Shown here: piece after piece, positions 13,696 through 23,139 of the stretch
Position numbering within the stretch: the stretch's first letter is position 1
Layout: the number at the start of each line of letters is the position of its first letter
From: Dorea_D hominis
GTDB taxonomy: Bacteria; Bacillota; Clostridia; Lachnospirales; Lachnospiraceae
DNA: 44,645 bases
Reading direction: 5' to 3'
Assembly: GCF_014287705.1 (NCBI RefSeq)
Contig: NZ_JACOOY010000021.1
Coordinates: 1 to 44,645 of the forward strand
The notes under the pieces: generated by a model
What the model was told of the DNA's origin: nothing
The model's database searches: none
The model's input: the letters and a program-made list of their open reading frames with translations, nothing else
Program-made: the position numbers and the translations under genes

Positions 13696-16536
13696 GTGGA
13701 TAGAAAAGAGAACAATCGATATATAAGAATACGGGGAGCCAATGAGCATAATCTGAAGAATGTAGATTTGGATATTCCAAGAGATAAACTGGTTGTCCTT
13801 ACAGGACTTAGTGGTTCGGGAAAGTCTTCTTTGGCGTTCGATACCATTTATGCGGAAGGACAGAGACGATACATGGAATCGCTGTCTTCTTATGCAAGAC
13901 AGTTTTTGGGACAGATGGAAAAACCGGATGTAGAGAGCATTGAGGGACTTTCACCAGCAATTTCTATTGACCAGAAATCTACGAACCGGAATCCGAGATC
14001 TACGGTTGGAACGGTAACGGAGATTTATGATTATTTCCGATTATTATATGCAAGAATCGGAATCCCGCATTGTCCAAAGTGTGGAAGAGAGATCAGAAGA
14101 CAGACGGTCGATCAGATGGTAGACCAGATTATGGCACTTCCGGAACGGACGAAGATCCAGCTTCTTGCGCCTGTAGTCCGTGGCAGAAAAGGACGCCATG
14201 AGAAACTTTTAGACCGTGCAAAGAAGAGTGGATATGTCCGTGTGCGGATTGACGGGAATCTGTATGAACTCTCGGAAGAGATCAAATTAGATAAGAATAT
14301 CAAACATAACATTGAAATTGTCGTAGACCGTCTCGTTGTAAAACCTGGAATCGAAAAACGACTGACAGATTCGGTGGAGAATGTGTTACACCTGGCAGAG
14401 GGCCTGATGATGGTAGATATTATTGACGGAGAAACGATGAATTTCAGTCAGAGCTTTTCATGTCCGGATTGCGGAATCAGTATTGATGAGATCGAACCAA
14501 GAAGCTTTTCTTTCAATAATCCGTTTGGTGCGTGCCCGGAATGTTTCGGACTGGGTTATAAGATGGAATTTGATGAAGATCTGATGATTCCGGATAAGAG
14601 ACTGAGCATCGCCGAAGGTGCGATTACGGTACTGGGATGGCAGTCGTGTACCGATAAGAAGAGTTTTACCTATGCGATTCTCGATGCTTTAAGCAAGGAG
14701 TACAAATTTTCACTGGATACACCTTTTGAGGAATATCCGAAAAAAATCCACGATATACTGATTCATGGAACGGATGGAAAAGAAGTGAAAGTCTATTACA
14801 AAGGTCAGCGTGGAGAAGGTGTGTATGATGTCGCTTTCGAAGGGCTGCTCCGCAACGTGGAACGCAGATACCGAGAGACGGGTTCCCAGACAATGAAAGC
14901 AGAATATGAAGAATTCATGAGGATTACGCCGTGCAGTGCCTGCAAAGGGCAGAGGCTAAAACCGGAAGCGCTGGCAGTAACTGTCGGAGGATGCAATATT
15001 GCCGAACTGACAGACCTCTCTATTGAAAAACTGCATCAGTTCCTGGAAACATTGGAATTAGACAAACAGCAGATGTTGATCGGGGGACAGATTTTAAAGG
15101 AAATCCGTGCAAGAATCCGGTTTCTTCTGGATGTTGGGCTGGATTATCTGACACTTGGAAGAGCAACCGGTTCGTTATCCGGAGGGGAAGCGCAGAGAAT
15201 CCGGCTTGCAACACAGATCGGTTCCGGCCTGGTAGGTGTGGCATATATTCTGGATGAGCCGAGCATCGGACTTCATCAGAGAGATAATGATAAATTATTA
15301 AATACGCTGAAACATCTGCGTGATCTGGGTAATTCAGTTCTTGTAGTAGAGCATGATGAAGATACAATGCGGGAAGCAGATTATATTGTTGATATTGGAC
15401 CGGGAGCGGGAGAACATGGCGGAAAAGTTGTAGCAGAGGGAACTGCTGAAGAAATCATGGCGAATCCGGATTCGATAACAGGAGCATATTTAAGCGGCAA
15501 GAAGAAGATACCGGTGCCGGAAGTGCGGGAGAAACCATCAGGCTGGCTGAAAATTACCGGTGCAGAAGAGAACAATTTAAAAGGGATCGATGTGGAGATT
15601 CCGCTTGGCATTATGACTTGCGTAACCGGTGTCTCAGGTTCGGGAAAAAGTTCTCTTGTAAATGAAATTTTATATAAAAGACTTGCCAGAGATTTGAACC
15701 GTGCCAGAACAATTCCGGGAAAGCACAAGAATATTGAAGGACTGGAACAGCTTGACAAAGTAATTGCCATTGACCAGTCTCCAATTGGGCGTACACCGAG
15801 GTCAAATCCTGCCACGTATACCGGTGTCTTTGATCTGATCCGTGATCTTTTTGCGTCAACAGCGGATGCCAAAGCAAGAGGCTATAAAAAAGGAAGATTC
15901 AGTTTCAATGTGAAGGGCGGACGATGTGAAGCCTGCAGTGGAGACGGTATTTTAAAAATAGAGATGCATTTCCTGCCAGACGTATATGTGCCTTGTGAAG
16001 TTTGTCACGGAAAGAGGTATAACAGAGAAACTCTGGAGGTAAAATACAAGGGTAAGAGTATTTATGATGTGCTGAATATGACGGTGGAAGAAGCATTGCA
16101 TTTTTTTGAAAATGTACCAAGTATCCGCAGAAAAATGGAAACTCTGTACGATGTAGGACTTTCTTATATCCGCTTGGGACAGCCTTCGACACAGCTCTCG
16201 GGAGGAGAAGCGCAGAGAATCAAACTTGCAACAGAACTGAGTAAGAGAAGTACAGGAAAGACCATCTATATTCTGGATGAACCGACAACCGGACTGCATT
16301 TTGCAGATGTGCACAAACTTACGGAAATTTTGCGCAGACTTTCCGCAGATGGAAATACCGTTCTTGTGATCGAACATAATCTGGATGTTATTAAGACTGC
16401 GGATTATATCATTGATATGGGCCCGGAAGGCGGAGATAAGGGCGGAACTGTTATTGCGCAGGGAACACCGGAACAGGTGGCTGACAATCCGGTTTCCTAC
16501 ACAGGCAGATATATCCGACAGGTGTTAGATAAATAA
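13696..16536 (+). CDS. uvrA: UvrA, excinuclease ABC subunit A
   Basis: The DNA-damage-recognition ATPase of nucleotide excision repair. 946 residues with two ABC modules: Walker A motifs GLSGSGKSS near the N-terminus and GVSGSGKSS near residue 645, and signature LSGGEAQRI near 493 and 834. Zinc-binding cysteine pairs are present (CPKCGREI about 126, CPDC...CPEC about 255-285, CSACKGQRL, CEACSGDG...CEVCHGKRY about 743-775). The start is GTG 13696, since an in-frame TAA lies just upstream and AAAGGGG is 12 bases away; the residues after it (YIRIRGANEHNLKN) match the usual UvrA N-terminus. It ends 93 bases before the next transcript. Confidence 0.98.
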   Translation: MDRKENNRYIRIRGANEHNLKNVDLDIPRDKLVVLTGLSGSGKSSLAFDTIYAEGQRRYMESLSSYARQFLGQMEKPDVESIEGLSPAISIDQKSTNRNPRSTVGTVTEIYDYFRLLYARIGIPHCPKCGREIRRQTVDQMVDQIMALPERTKIQLLAPVVRGRKGRHEKLLDRAKKSGYVRVRIDGNLYELSEEIKLDKNIKHNIEIVVDRLVVKPGIEKRLTDSVENVLHLAEGLMMVDIIDGETMNFSQSFSCPDCGISIDEIEPRSFSFNNPFGACPECFGLGYKMEFDEDLMIPDKRLSIAEGAITVLGWQSCTDKKSFTYAILDALSKEYKFSLDTPFEEYPKKIHDILIHGTDGKEVKVYYKGQRGEGVYDVAFEGLLRNVERRYRETGSQTMKAEYEEFMRITPCSACKGQRLKPEALAVTVGGCNIAELTDLSIEKLHQFLETLELDKQQMLIGGQILKEIRARIRFLLDVGLDYLTLGRATGSLSGGEAQRIRLATQIGSGLVGVAYILDEPSIGLHQRDNDKLLNTLKHLRDLGNSVLVVEHDEDTMREADYIVDIGPGAGEHGGKVVAEGTAEEIMANPDSITGAYLSGKKKIPVPEVREKPSGWLKITGAEENNLKGIDVEIPLGIMTCVTGVSGSGKSSLVNEILYKRLARDLNRARTIPGKHKNIEGLEQLDKVIAIDQSPIGRTPRSNPATYTGVFDLIRDLFASTADAKARGYKKGRFSFNVKGGRCEACSGDGILKIEMHFLPDVYVPCEVCHGKRYNRETLEVKYKGKSIYDVLNMTVEEALHFFENVPSIRRKMETLYDVGLSYIRLGQPSTQLSGGEAQRIKLATELSKRSTGKTIYILDEPTTGLHFADVHKLTEILRRLSADGNTVLVIEHNLDVIKTADYIIDMGPEGGDKGGTVIAQGTPEQVADNPVSYTGRYIRQVLDK

Positions 16537-16591
16537 TAGTTCCATTCGACAGGATACACGTTTGCTTCACAAATAATTAAGGAAAAAGGGC

Positions 16592-16620
16592 TTTCTATTT
16601 TAGAGGAATTTGATTATAAT
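16592..16620 (+). promoter_or_regulatory. Probable promoter of the mreB-family operon
   Basis: TATAAT at 16615-16620 with TTTCTA 17 bases upstream (16592-16597). The -10 is perfect and the -35 weak. It lies in the uvrA-mreB gap, which holds no clear terminator. Confidence 0.5.
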
Positions 16621-16665
16621 GATACATGCATGAAAACCAGATGCAGAAATGAAAGGGGATTGAAC

Positions 16666-17655
16666 ATGTCGGTCGATATTGGGATTGATTTAGGCACTGC
16701 CAGTGTTCTGGTATATGTAAAAGGAAAGGGAGTTATCTTAAAAGAGCCATCTGTTGTGGCTTTTGACAGAGATTCAAATATAATAAGAGCGATCGGAGAA
16801 GAAGCAAGACTGATGCTCGGGAGAACACCGGGAAACGTTGTAGCGATCCGTCCGCTGCGCCATGGTGTGATTTCAGATTATACTGTGACGGAAAAGATGA
16901 TCAAATATTTTGTACAGAAAGCAATGGGAAAGCGTTCATTTAAAAAGCCACGTATCAGTATCTGTGTACCAAGCGGTGTGACAGAAGTGGAGCGTAAAGC
17001 GGTAGAAGAAGCTACTTATGCGGCAGGTGCGAGAGATGTGAAACTGATCGAGGAACCGGTTGCGGCAGCGATTGGTGCCGGAATTGACATTTCCAAGCCA
17101 TGTGGCACATTACTCGTAGATATCGGTGGAGGAACAACAGATGTAGCTGTGATCTCTCTGGGGGGAACAGTTGTGAGCGCCTCACTGAAACTTGCAGGAG
17201 ATGATTTTGATGAAGCCATTGTCCGTTACATGAAGAAAAAACACAATCTTCTGATTGGTGAGCGGACAGCAGAAGATATTAAGATTAAGATCGGAACGAC
17301 CTATCAGATGATGGAAGACGAAGTGATGGAAGTGAAAGGCCGTAATCTTGTAACCGGATTACCAAAAGTCGTAACAATTTCTTCGTCGGAGACGGAGCAG
17401 GCATTAAGGGAGACAACGGGACAGATCGTAGAATCAATTATGAACGTATTGGAGAGAACTCCGCCGGAGCTGTCAGCAGATATTTTGGAGCGTGGCATTG
17501 TTCTGACTGGTGGAGGAGCAATGCTCCGCGGGCTGGAAGAGCTGATTGAAGAGCGTACCGGTATTAATACAATGACTGCTGATGAACCGATGCAGGTAGT
17601 TGCTATTGGAACCGGACAGTATGTTGAATTTATGAGTGGACAGAAAGAATATTAA
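16666..17655 (+). CDS. mreB: MreB/Mbl family rod-shape actin
   Basis: A bacterial actin that polymerises under the membrane and guides lateral wall synthesis. 329 residues with the phosphate-1 loop IGIDLGTASVLVY at the N-terminus, phosphate-2 loop LLVDIGGGTTDVAVI (about 150-163), and adenosine motif IVLTGGGAMLRGLEE (about 280-295). ATG 16666 follows AAAGGGG by eight bases; earlier in-frame codons lack a site. mreC and mreD do not follow, so it is a stand-alone paralogue (MreB, Mbl or MreBH); which one cannot be told from the sequence alone. recD2 and the comF-family gene follow. Confidence 0.93.
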   Translation: MSVDIGIDLGTASVLVYVKGKGVILKEPSVVAFDRDSNIIRAIGEEARLMLGRTPGNVVAIRPLRHGVISDYTVTEKMIKYFVQKAMGKRSFKKPRISICVPSGVTEVERKAVEEATYAAGARDVKLIEEPVAAAIGAGIDISKPCGTLLVDIGGGTTDVAVISLGGTVVSASLKLAGDDFDEAIVRYMKKKHNLLIGERTAEDIKIKIGTTYQMMEDEVMEVKGRNLVTGLPKVVTISSSETEQALRETTGQIVESIMNVLERTPPELSADILERGIVLTGGGAMLRGLEELIEERTGINTMTADEPMQVVAIGTGQYVEFMSGQKEY

Positions 17656-17678
17656 AATACAAATACGAAGAAGCACAT

Positions 17679-19883
17679 ATGGAAGAGATAAAAGGTTATG
17701 TAGAACACATTGTATACCGGAATGAAGAAAATGGTTATACAGTTTTTAATTTAAATAATGAAGATGGTGAACTGACCTGTGTAGGAAAGTTTCATTATAT
17801 AGAAGAAGGCGAACTTCTGGAGCTTGAAGGCGAATATACGGTACATAAGCTGTATGGAACACAGCTTCAGGTATCGGCTTCACGAGTATGTGCGCCGGAA
17901 GATCTGATTTCCATTGAGAGATATCTTGGCTCAGGCGCAATTAAAGGCGTGGGAGCGGCACTTGCGGGACGTATTGTCAAGAAGTTTAAGGAAGAGACAT
18001 TCCGGATCATTGAAGAAGAGCCGGAACGTCTGGCAGAAGTCAAGGGAATCAGCGAGCGGAAGGCAAGAGAGATTGCTGTTCAGGTAGAAGAGAAAAAAGA
18101 AATGCGGGAGGCAATGATCTACCTGCAGAATTATGGAATATCTACGACTCTTGCAGCAAAGATTTATCAGCATTACGGGCAGAATGTTTACCGTGTGATA
18201 GAAAATAATCCATATCAGATTGCAGATCATGTGCCGGGTGTTGGCTTTAAAACTGCTGATGAGATCGCATCAAAAGTTGGAATCCATACAGATTCCGATT
18301 TCCGGATCCGCAGCGGTATTTTTTATACTTTGCAGGAAAGTGTCATGGAAGGACATATTTACCTGCATAAGAAGGAACTGCTGTATCGCGCGGGCGAACT
18401 GCTTGGCGTACGAATTACAGATCTGGAGCCATATCTGATGGATCTTTCTATGGAAAAGAAAATCGTTGTAAAAGAAGACAGAATCTATGCTTCGCATTAT
18501 TATTATATGGAACTGAATACAGCAAAGATGCTGCATGATCTGAATACAAGGGATGAAATTGCAGATGTAGTCCTTCTCCACCGCATTCATGAAATTGAAA
18601 AAAATACAGGGATGCAGTTGGATGAAATGCAGCAAAAAGCGGTCATGGAGGCGGCGAGAAACGGGATTATGGTGCTGACCGGAGGCCCGGGTACAGGAAA
18701 GACAACAACCATCAATGCAATGATTCATTTTTTTGAAAGCGAAGGAATGGAGATTGCGCTGGCTGCGCCTACCGGACGTGCTGCAAAAAGAATGACAGAG
18801 ACAACCGGATATGAGGCACAGACGATTCATCGTTTGCTGGAAGTGAATGGAAATCCGGAGGAGGAAGACACTCCATCCGGATTTGGAAGAAATGCGGAGA
18901 ATCCGCTGGAAACAGATGCAATTATCATAGATGAGATGTCGATGGTGGATCTGCCACTGATGTATGCACTGCTTGGTGCGATTGTTCCGGGAACCCGTCT
19001 GATCCTTGTGGGTGACCGGAATCAGCTTCCAAGTGTAGGTCCGGGAAGTGTCTTAAAAGACATTATAGCTTCGAAATGTTTTCCGGTCGTTATGCTGACA
19101 AAGATTTTCAGACAGGCGGGAGAAAGCGATATTGTAGTGAATGCGCATAAGATCAATCAGGGAGAACCGATTGTACTGGATAATAAGAGTATGGATTTTT
19201 TCTTCCTGAAAAGACAGGATCCGAATGTGATCATTAGTATTGCAATTACACTTGTCCAACAGAAGATGCCCAAATATGTACACGCAAAACCATATGATAT
19301 CCAGGTCCTGACACCGATGCGCAAAGGTCTTCTTGGAGTGGAACGGCTGAATCGGATTTTACAGGAATATCTGAATCCGTCACAGAAGAATAAAAAGGAA
19401 AAAGAATATGGAGAACGGCTTTTCCGTGAAGGTGATAAAGTTATGCAGATTAAAAATAATTATCAACTGGAATGGGAAGTATCTACAAAATATGGAATGA
19501 CCATAGACAAAGGGCAGGGCGTTTTTAATGGAGATACCGGAATTATCCGTGAGATTAATACATACGAAGAAACTGTGACGGTAGAGTTTGATGAACAGCG
19601 GAAAGTCAAATATCCGTATCAGCTGTTAGATGAACTGGAACTTGCATATGCAATCACGATTCATAAAGCGCAGGGAAGTGAATATCCGGCGGTTGTCATT
19701 CCGCTTTTGCAGGGACCAAGACAACTTTATACGAGAAATCTTTTGTATACAGCAGTGACACGGGCAAAACAATGTGTGACACTTGTGGGGAGTGAAACCG
19801 TATTTCAGGAAATGATTCGTAATACACACGAACAGAACAGGAATACGAGCCTGGCAGAACGAATCCAGGAGTTTATTGATTAA
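17679..19883 (+). CDS. recD2: RecD2-type ATP-dependent DNA helicase
   Basis: A superfamily 1B 5'-3' helicase acting in DNA repair without RecBC. The 734 residues hold an N-terminal OB-like part, helix-hairpin-helix repeats (GSGAIKGVGAALAGRIV, about 87-103; VKGISERKAREIA, about 127-140; VPGVGFKTADEIA), Walker A GGPGTGKTT (about 334), Walker B IIIDEMSMVD (about 408-417), and the C-terminal motif AITIHKAQGSEYPAVV (about 657). Start ATG 17679 lies 23 bases after the mreB stop, with a weak AAGAAG site. The last bases overlap the comF-family start. Confidence 0.95.
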   Translation: MEEIKGYVEHIVYRNEENGYTVFNLNNEDGELTCVGKFHYIEEGELLELEGEYTVHKLYGTQLQVSASRVCAPEDLISIERYLGSGAIKGVGAALAGRIVKKFKEETFRIIEEEPERLAEVKGISERKAREIAVQVEEKKEMREAMIYLQNYGISTTLAAKIYQHYGQNVYRVIENNPYQIADHVPGVGFKTADEIASKVGIHTDSDFRIRSGIFYTLQESVMEGHIYLHKKELLYRAGELLGVRITDLEPYLMDLSMEKKIVVKEDRIYASHYYYMELNTAKMLHDLNTRDEIADVVLLHRIHEIEKNTGMQLDEMQQKAVMEAARNGIMVLTGGPGTGKTTTINAMIHFFESEGMEIALAAPTGRAAKRMTETTGYEAQTIHRLLEVNGNPEEEDTPSGFGRNAENPLETDAIIIDEMSMVDLPLMYALLGAIVPGTRLILVGDRNQLPSVGPGSVLKDIIASKCFPVVMLTKIFRQAGESDIVVNAHKINQGEPIVLDNKSMDFFFLKRQDPNVIISIAITLVQQKMPKYVHAKPYDIQVLTPMRKGLLGVERLNRILQEYLNPSQKNKKEKEYGERLFREGDKVMQIKNNYQLEWEVSTKYGMTIDKGQGVFNGDTGIIREINTYEETVTVEFDEQRKVKYPYQLLDELELAYAITIHKAQGSEYPAVVIPLLQGPRQLYTRNLLYTAVTRAKQCVTLVGSETVFQEMIRNTHEQNRNTSLAERIQEFID

Positions 19884-20628
19884 GAATAAAGACAGCAATA
19901 GTAAAGCAGATAATAAAGAAAAAATATGGAAGTGGCTGTTAAAACTTTTATGGCCGGAGAGGTGTCCATTCTGCATGAGGGCATACAGAACGGGGATCTG
20001 CCCTGAATGCCAGAAGAAGCTTAAGCCACTTTTTGTGACTGAACCAAGATGTGTACAGTGCGGAAAGCCACTGCATGTATCTGAAAAAGAATACTGCTAT
20101 GACTGTGCAGAGGGACAGCACTATTTTGATGCCGGAAGTGCAGTGTGGGTGCATAAAGAACCGGTGAGCAATTCTATATATCAATTTAAATATCATAATC
20201 AAAGAGCATTCGCTAAAGAATACGCAAAAGTACTGGTCGGACAATTTGAAAAAGAGATCCGAAGATGGAATCCGGATGTACTCATACCGGTTCCGTTACA
20301 TAAAAAGAGAAAAAAGAAGAGAGGCTATAATCAGGCAGAACTTCTTGCTGCAGAGATCGGCAGACTTATGAACCTGCCTGTGGAAACAGATCTTGTAGTC
20401 CGCACAAAGAATACAAAGCCACAAAAAAACCAGGGACACAGAGGAAGAAAGCAGAACCTGAAACAGGCATTTGGACTAAAATACCGCTTCCGGAAAGGCT
20501 GTACGATTGTTGTTGTAGATGATATTTATACAACCGGAAATACGATCGATGCAGTATCATTTCTGCTGAAAAAAGCAGGCGCTGAAAAAGTCTATTTTTT
20601 AACTATAAGTATTGGACAAGGATACTGA
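19876..20628 (+). CDS. comF: ComF family phosphoribosyltransferase-like protein
   Basis: Related to B. subtilis ComFC, needed for DNA uptake during competence. 250 residues: a double zinc-finger N-terminus (CPFCMRAYRTGICPEC, about 35-50; CVQCGKPL...YCYDC) and a type I phosphoribosyltransferase fold with PRPP loop VVVDDIYTTGNT (about 213-224). The start is TTG 19876, overlapping the recD2 stop and preceded by AGGAG at only four bases; no better in-frame start exists. Overlap with recD2 implies coupled translation. ComFC-like proteins also occur in non-competent Clostridia, so a competence role is not certain. Confidence 0.9.
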   Translation: MIKNKDSNSKADNKEKIWKWLLKLLWPERCPFCMRAYRTGICPECQKKLKPLFVTEPRCVQCGKPLHVSEKEYCYDCAEGQHYFDAGSAVWVHKEPVSNSIYQFKYHNQRAFAKEYAKVLVGQFEKEIRRWNPDVLIPVPLHKKRKKKRGYNQAELLAAEIGRLMNLPVETDLVVRTKNTKPQKNQGHRGRKQNLKQAFGLKYRFRKGCTIVVVDDIYTTGNTIDAVSFLLKKAGAEKVYFLTISIGQGY

Positions 20629-20641
20629 TATTTGTTATACT
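20612..20641 (+). promoter_or_regulatory. Promoter of the cdaA region
   Basis: TTGGAC (20612-20617), 18 bases, TATACT (20636-20641). The -35 lies inside the end of the comF-family gene. No terminator separates the two transcripts. Confidence 0.55.
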
Positions 20642-20685
20642 TAAAATGATGTTTAAAAGTAGAAAATAGAAGTTTGAGGTGGATT

Positions 20686-21081
20686 ATGTTAGATAGAAGC
20701 AAAGTGAAGTTGATGACAAAACTTGCTTTATATGAACAGACACAGGGAAAAGAAGATTTTAAGATCAGTGAATACTATAGAAAAGATTATGTCGGCTTAC
20801 ATTCAATCTGCTCATTTTTGTGGGTTACGGTTGGATATATCTGTGTGTGGATGCTGATACTGTTGGCGGGATTTGACCTGATCGTAGGTCATATGTCATT
20901 GCTGTTAATGCTCATTATGATGCTTGTTGCAGTAGTAGGATATGTTGTGATACTGGCGATATATGCCGGTGTGACAAGCCATGTGTATAATCAGAAACAT
21001 AAGGATGCAAGACAGAGAGTGAAGATGTATAATCATGATCTGATAAAACTGCTTAAACTGTATGAAAAGGAGAAACAATAA
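20686..21081 (+). CDS. Two-helix membrane protein of the cdaA cluster
   Basis: 131 residues with GAGGTGG eight bases before ATG 20686. A charged N-terminal region (about 1-40) is followed by two membrane helices (about 44-68 and 73-101, LLMLIMMLVAVVGYVVILAI) and a basic C-terminal tail (KHKDARQRVKMYNHDLIKLL). It is one base from the next membrane protein gene. Family and function are unknown; position suggests a role linked to envelope or c-di-AMP signalling. Confidence 0.7.
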   Translation: MLDRSKVKLMTKLALYEQTQGKEDFKISEYYRKDYVGLHSICSFLWVTVGYICVWMLILLAGFDLIVGHMSLLLMLIMMLVAVVGYVVILAIYAGVTSHVYNQKHKDARQRVKMYNHDLIKLLKLYEKEKQ

Positions 21082-21082
21082 T

Positions 21083-22222
21083 ATGGATAATCTGTTTGTA
21101 ATACGAGAAAAAATGCGGGAACTGTATGCAGCACATTCCAGAGTATTCGATAAGGGAATACAATTTGTGCTCGCACTGGTGACGTTTTATCTGATCAATG
21201 GTAATGTCGGCTTTATGAAAGCGGCGGCATCACCGGTAGCAACGCTGGCTCTTGCTGTGATCTGTACATTCTTCCCGATGATCATCACGGTACTTCTTGC
21301 TACAGCGCTGATTCTGGTACATATGTTTGCAGCATCCGTTTCGGCACTGGCAGTTACAGCGTTGATTTTTCTTGTTATGTATATTTTTTATTTACGCCTG
21401 ACACCGAAAATGGCAATTGTAGTATTGCTGACACCAATCGCATTTGCGTTCAATATTCCATACATTATTCCAATCGCATTAGGTCTGGTTGCAACACCGA
21501 TCAGTCTGGTAGCTGTAATTTGTGGAACGATTGTATATTATATGATGGCATATGTGAAGAAAGCAGCTCCGGGAATGGAAAGTTCCGGGAAAGCAAAAAT
21601 GATGACAGAGATTACTGCTTATGTAAAGCAGGTGTTTCAGAATAAGGAAATGTGGATTGCAATTGCAGCATTTATCATCTGTTTGTTCCTTGTATATACG
21701 ATTCACCGTCAGGCGGCAGATCATGCATGGAAGATTGCAATTGCTGCCGGAGCAGTAGCGAATATTATCGTGATTGCAATCGGAGATGTGGCACTGGGAG
21801 TTCATACTTCTTATGTAGGTTTGATCTTTGGCAATATATTTGCGGTGATCATTGGACTGATTCTTGAATTGTTTTTCTTCTCTGTGGATTATGCAAAAAG
21901 TGAGAATTTGCAATATGAAGATGACGAATACTATTATTATGTAAAAGCAGTTCCGAAGCTTTCAGTGGCAACACCGGAGAAGACCGTAAAACGGATCAAT
22001 GAAAGACATGGAACGGAGATCATGGATACAAATAAGATCCGCAAGAACAGACAGCCTAAGAATGACAGAGCTGAAAAAGTACATCCGAATCAGAGGCAGA
22101 GCAATCAGGGACGGAAGAGACCGACAGCTAAAAAAGGTCCTTCTGCAAAGAAACATGATATTGATGAAGTAAATAAACTGCTTTTGACACAGAGTTTGAA
22201 AAAAGATCTTAATATGAAATAA
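21083..22222 (+). CDS. Polytopic membrane protein of the cdaA cluster
   Basis: 379 residues with AAGGAG ten bases before ATG 21083. About nine hydrophobic segments fill residues 20-275, in tight succession with short loops. A hydrophilic Lys/Arg/Asn-rich tail of about 100 residues follows (NKIRKNRQPKNDRAEKVHPN and on), probably cytoplasmic and able to bind RNA or acidic lipids. No transporter signature was recognised. It precedes cdaA by 32 bases. Confidence 0.7.
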   Translation: MDNLFVIREKMRELYAAHSRVFDKGIQFVLALVTFYLINGNVGFMKAAASPVATLALAVICTFFPMIITVLLATALILVHMFAASVSALAVTALIFLVMYIFYLRLTPKMAIVVLLTPIAFAFNIPYIIPIALGLVATPISLVAVICGTIVYYMMAYVKKAAPGMESSGKAKMMTEITAYVKQVFQNKEMWIAIAAFIICLFLVYTIHRQAADHAWKIAIAAGAVANIIVIAIGDVALGVHTSYVGLIFGNIFAVIIGLILELFFFSVDYAKSENLQYEDDEYYYYVKAVPKLSVATPEKTVKRINERHGTEIMDTNKIRKNRQPKNDRAEKVHPNQRQSNQGRKRPTAKKGPSAKKHDIDEVNKLLLTQSLKKDLNMK

Positions 22223-22254
22223 AGAATGCGATAAAAAAAGAAGGAGGTGACAGA

Positions 22255-23139
22255 ATGGAACAGCGTATTTCTCATTTTTTGCAGAAATATGTAACAGAGG
22301 TGTATTTTCCTAATATAAGGATTACAGATATTGTAGAAGTATTGATTCTTACATTTCTGATCTATCAGTTGATGATCTGGGTAAAGAATACAAAGGCATG
22401 GATGCTGATGAAAGGAATCCTTGTGCTGGCTGTGTTTATTCTTGTTGCCGCAATTTTCCAGATGCATACGATTTTGTTCCTTGCCAAGAACGCAGTTACG
22501 GTTATGGCGACGGCAGCAGTTGTCGTTTTCCAGCCGGAACTTCGTAGAGCTTTGGAAAAGCTGGGAGAAAAAAGTGTACTTTCTTCTATGGTTCCGTTTG
22601 ATACGACAAGAGACAGAGTGCGGTTCAGCGAGGATACGATCACAAGTATTGTAGAAGCTTCTTATAGTATGGGAAGTGTGAAGACAGGTGCGCTGATCGT
22701 AGTAGAGCAGGCAATCCGTCTGACAGAGTACGAGAGTACAGGAATTCATTTGGACTGCCTGATTTCCAAACAGGTTCTGGAACAGATTTTTGAACATAAT
22801 ACACCACTTCATGACGGTGCGATTATTGTGCGTGGAGACAGAATTGTGTCGGCAACCTGTTATCTGCCGTTGTCGGACAACATGGAACTTAGCAAAGATC
22901 TGGGAACAAGACATCGTGCAGCTGTGGGGATGAGCGAAGTCAGTGATGCAGTGATCATTGTTGTTTCTGAGGAAACAGGTGCTGTTTCAGTTGCGCACAG
23001 TGGAAAACTTCTTCGTGATATTACACGAGAGGAATTAAGAGCGAGTCTGGAACAGATCCAGAACCGCAAGGTGGAGTCCGGTAAATGGTATTCTTTGCGG
23101 AAAGGAAGGCGTAAGAATGAGAACAAGACTGTCGAATAA
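22255..23139 (+). CDS. cdaA: Membrane diadenylate cyclase CdaA
   Basis: Makes cyclic di-AMP from two ATP; c-di-AMP controls potassium and osmolyte transport and wall homeostasis. 294 residues: N-terminal membrane helices (about 28-45, 50-75, 80-95), then a DAC domain with the DGA motif (HDGAII, Asp187) and the RHR motif (GTRHRAAVGMSE, residues 219-221). AAGGAGGTG precedes ATG 22255. Its end overlaps the cdaR start by 23 bases. The two flanking membrane proteins upstream and HPr downstream differ from the usual cdaA-cdaR-glmM order. Confidence 0.97.
   Translation: MEQRISHFLQKYVTEVYFPNIRITDIVEVLILTFLIYQLMIWVKNTKAWMLMKGILVLAVFILVAAIFQMHTILFLAKNAVTVMATAAVVVFQPELRRALEKLGEKSVLSSMVPFDTTRDRVRFSEDTITSIVEASYSMGSVKTGALIVVEQAIRLTEYESTGIHLDCLISKQVLEQIFEHNTPLHDGAIIVRGDRIVSATCYLPLSDNMELSKDLGTRHRAAVGMSEVSDAVIIVVSEETGAVSVAHSGKLLRDITREELRASLEQIQNRKVESGKWYSLRKGRRKNENKTVE

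Noticed and set aside
13619..13726. Possible 35-residue ORF overlapping the uvrA start
   Set aside because: It has no family match, a weak start context and overlaps the UvrA N-terminus in another frame; a translated leader is possible but unsupported.
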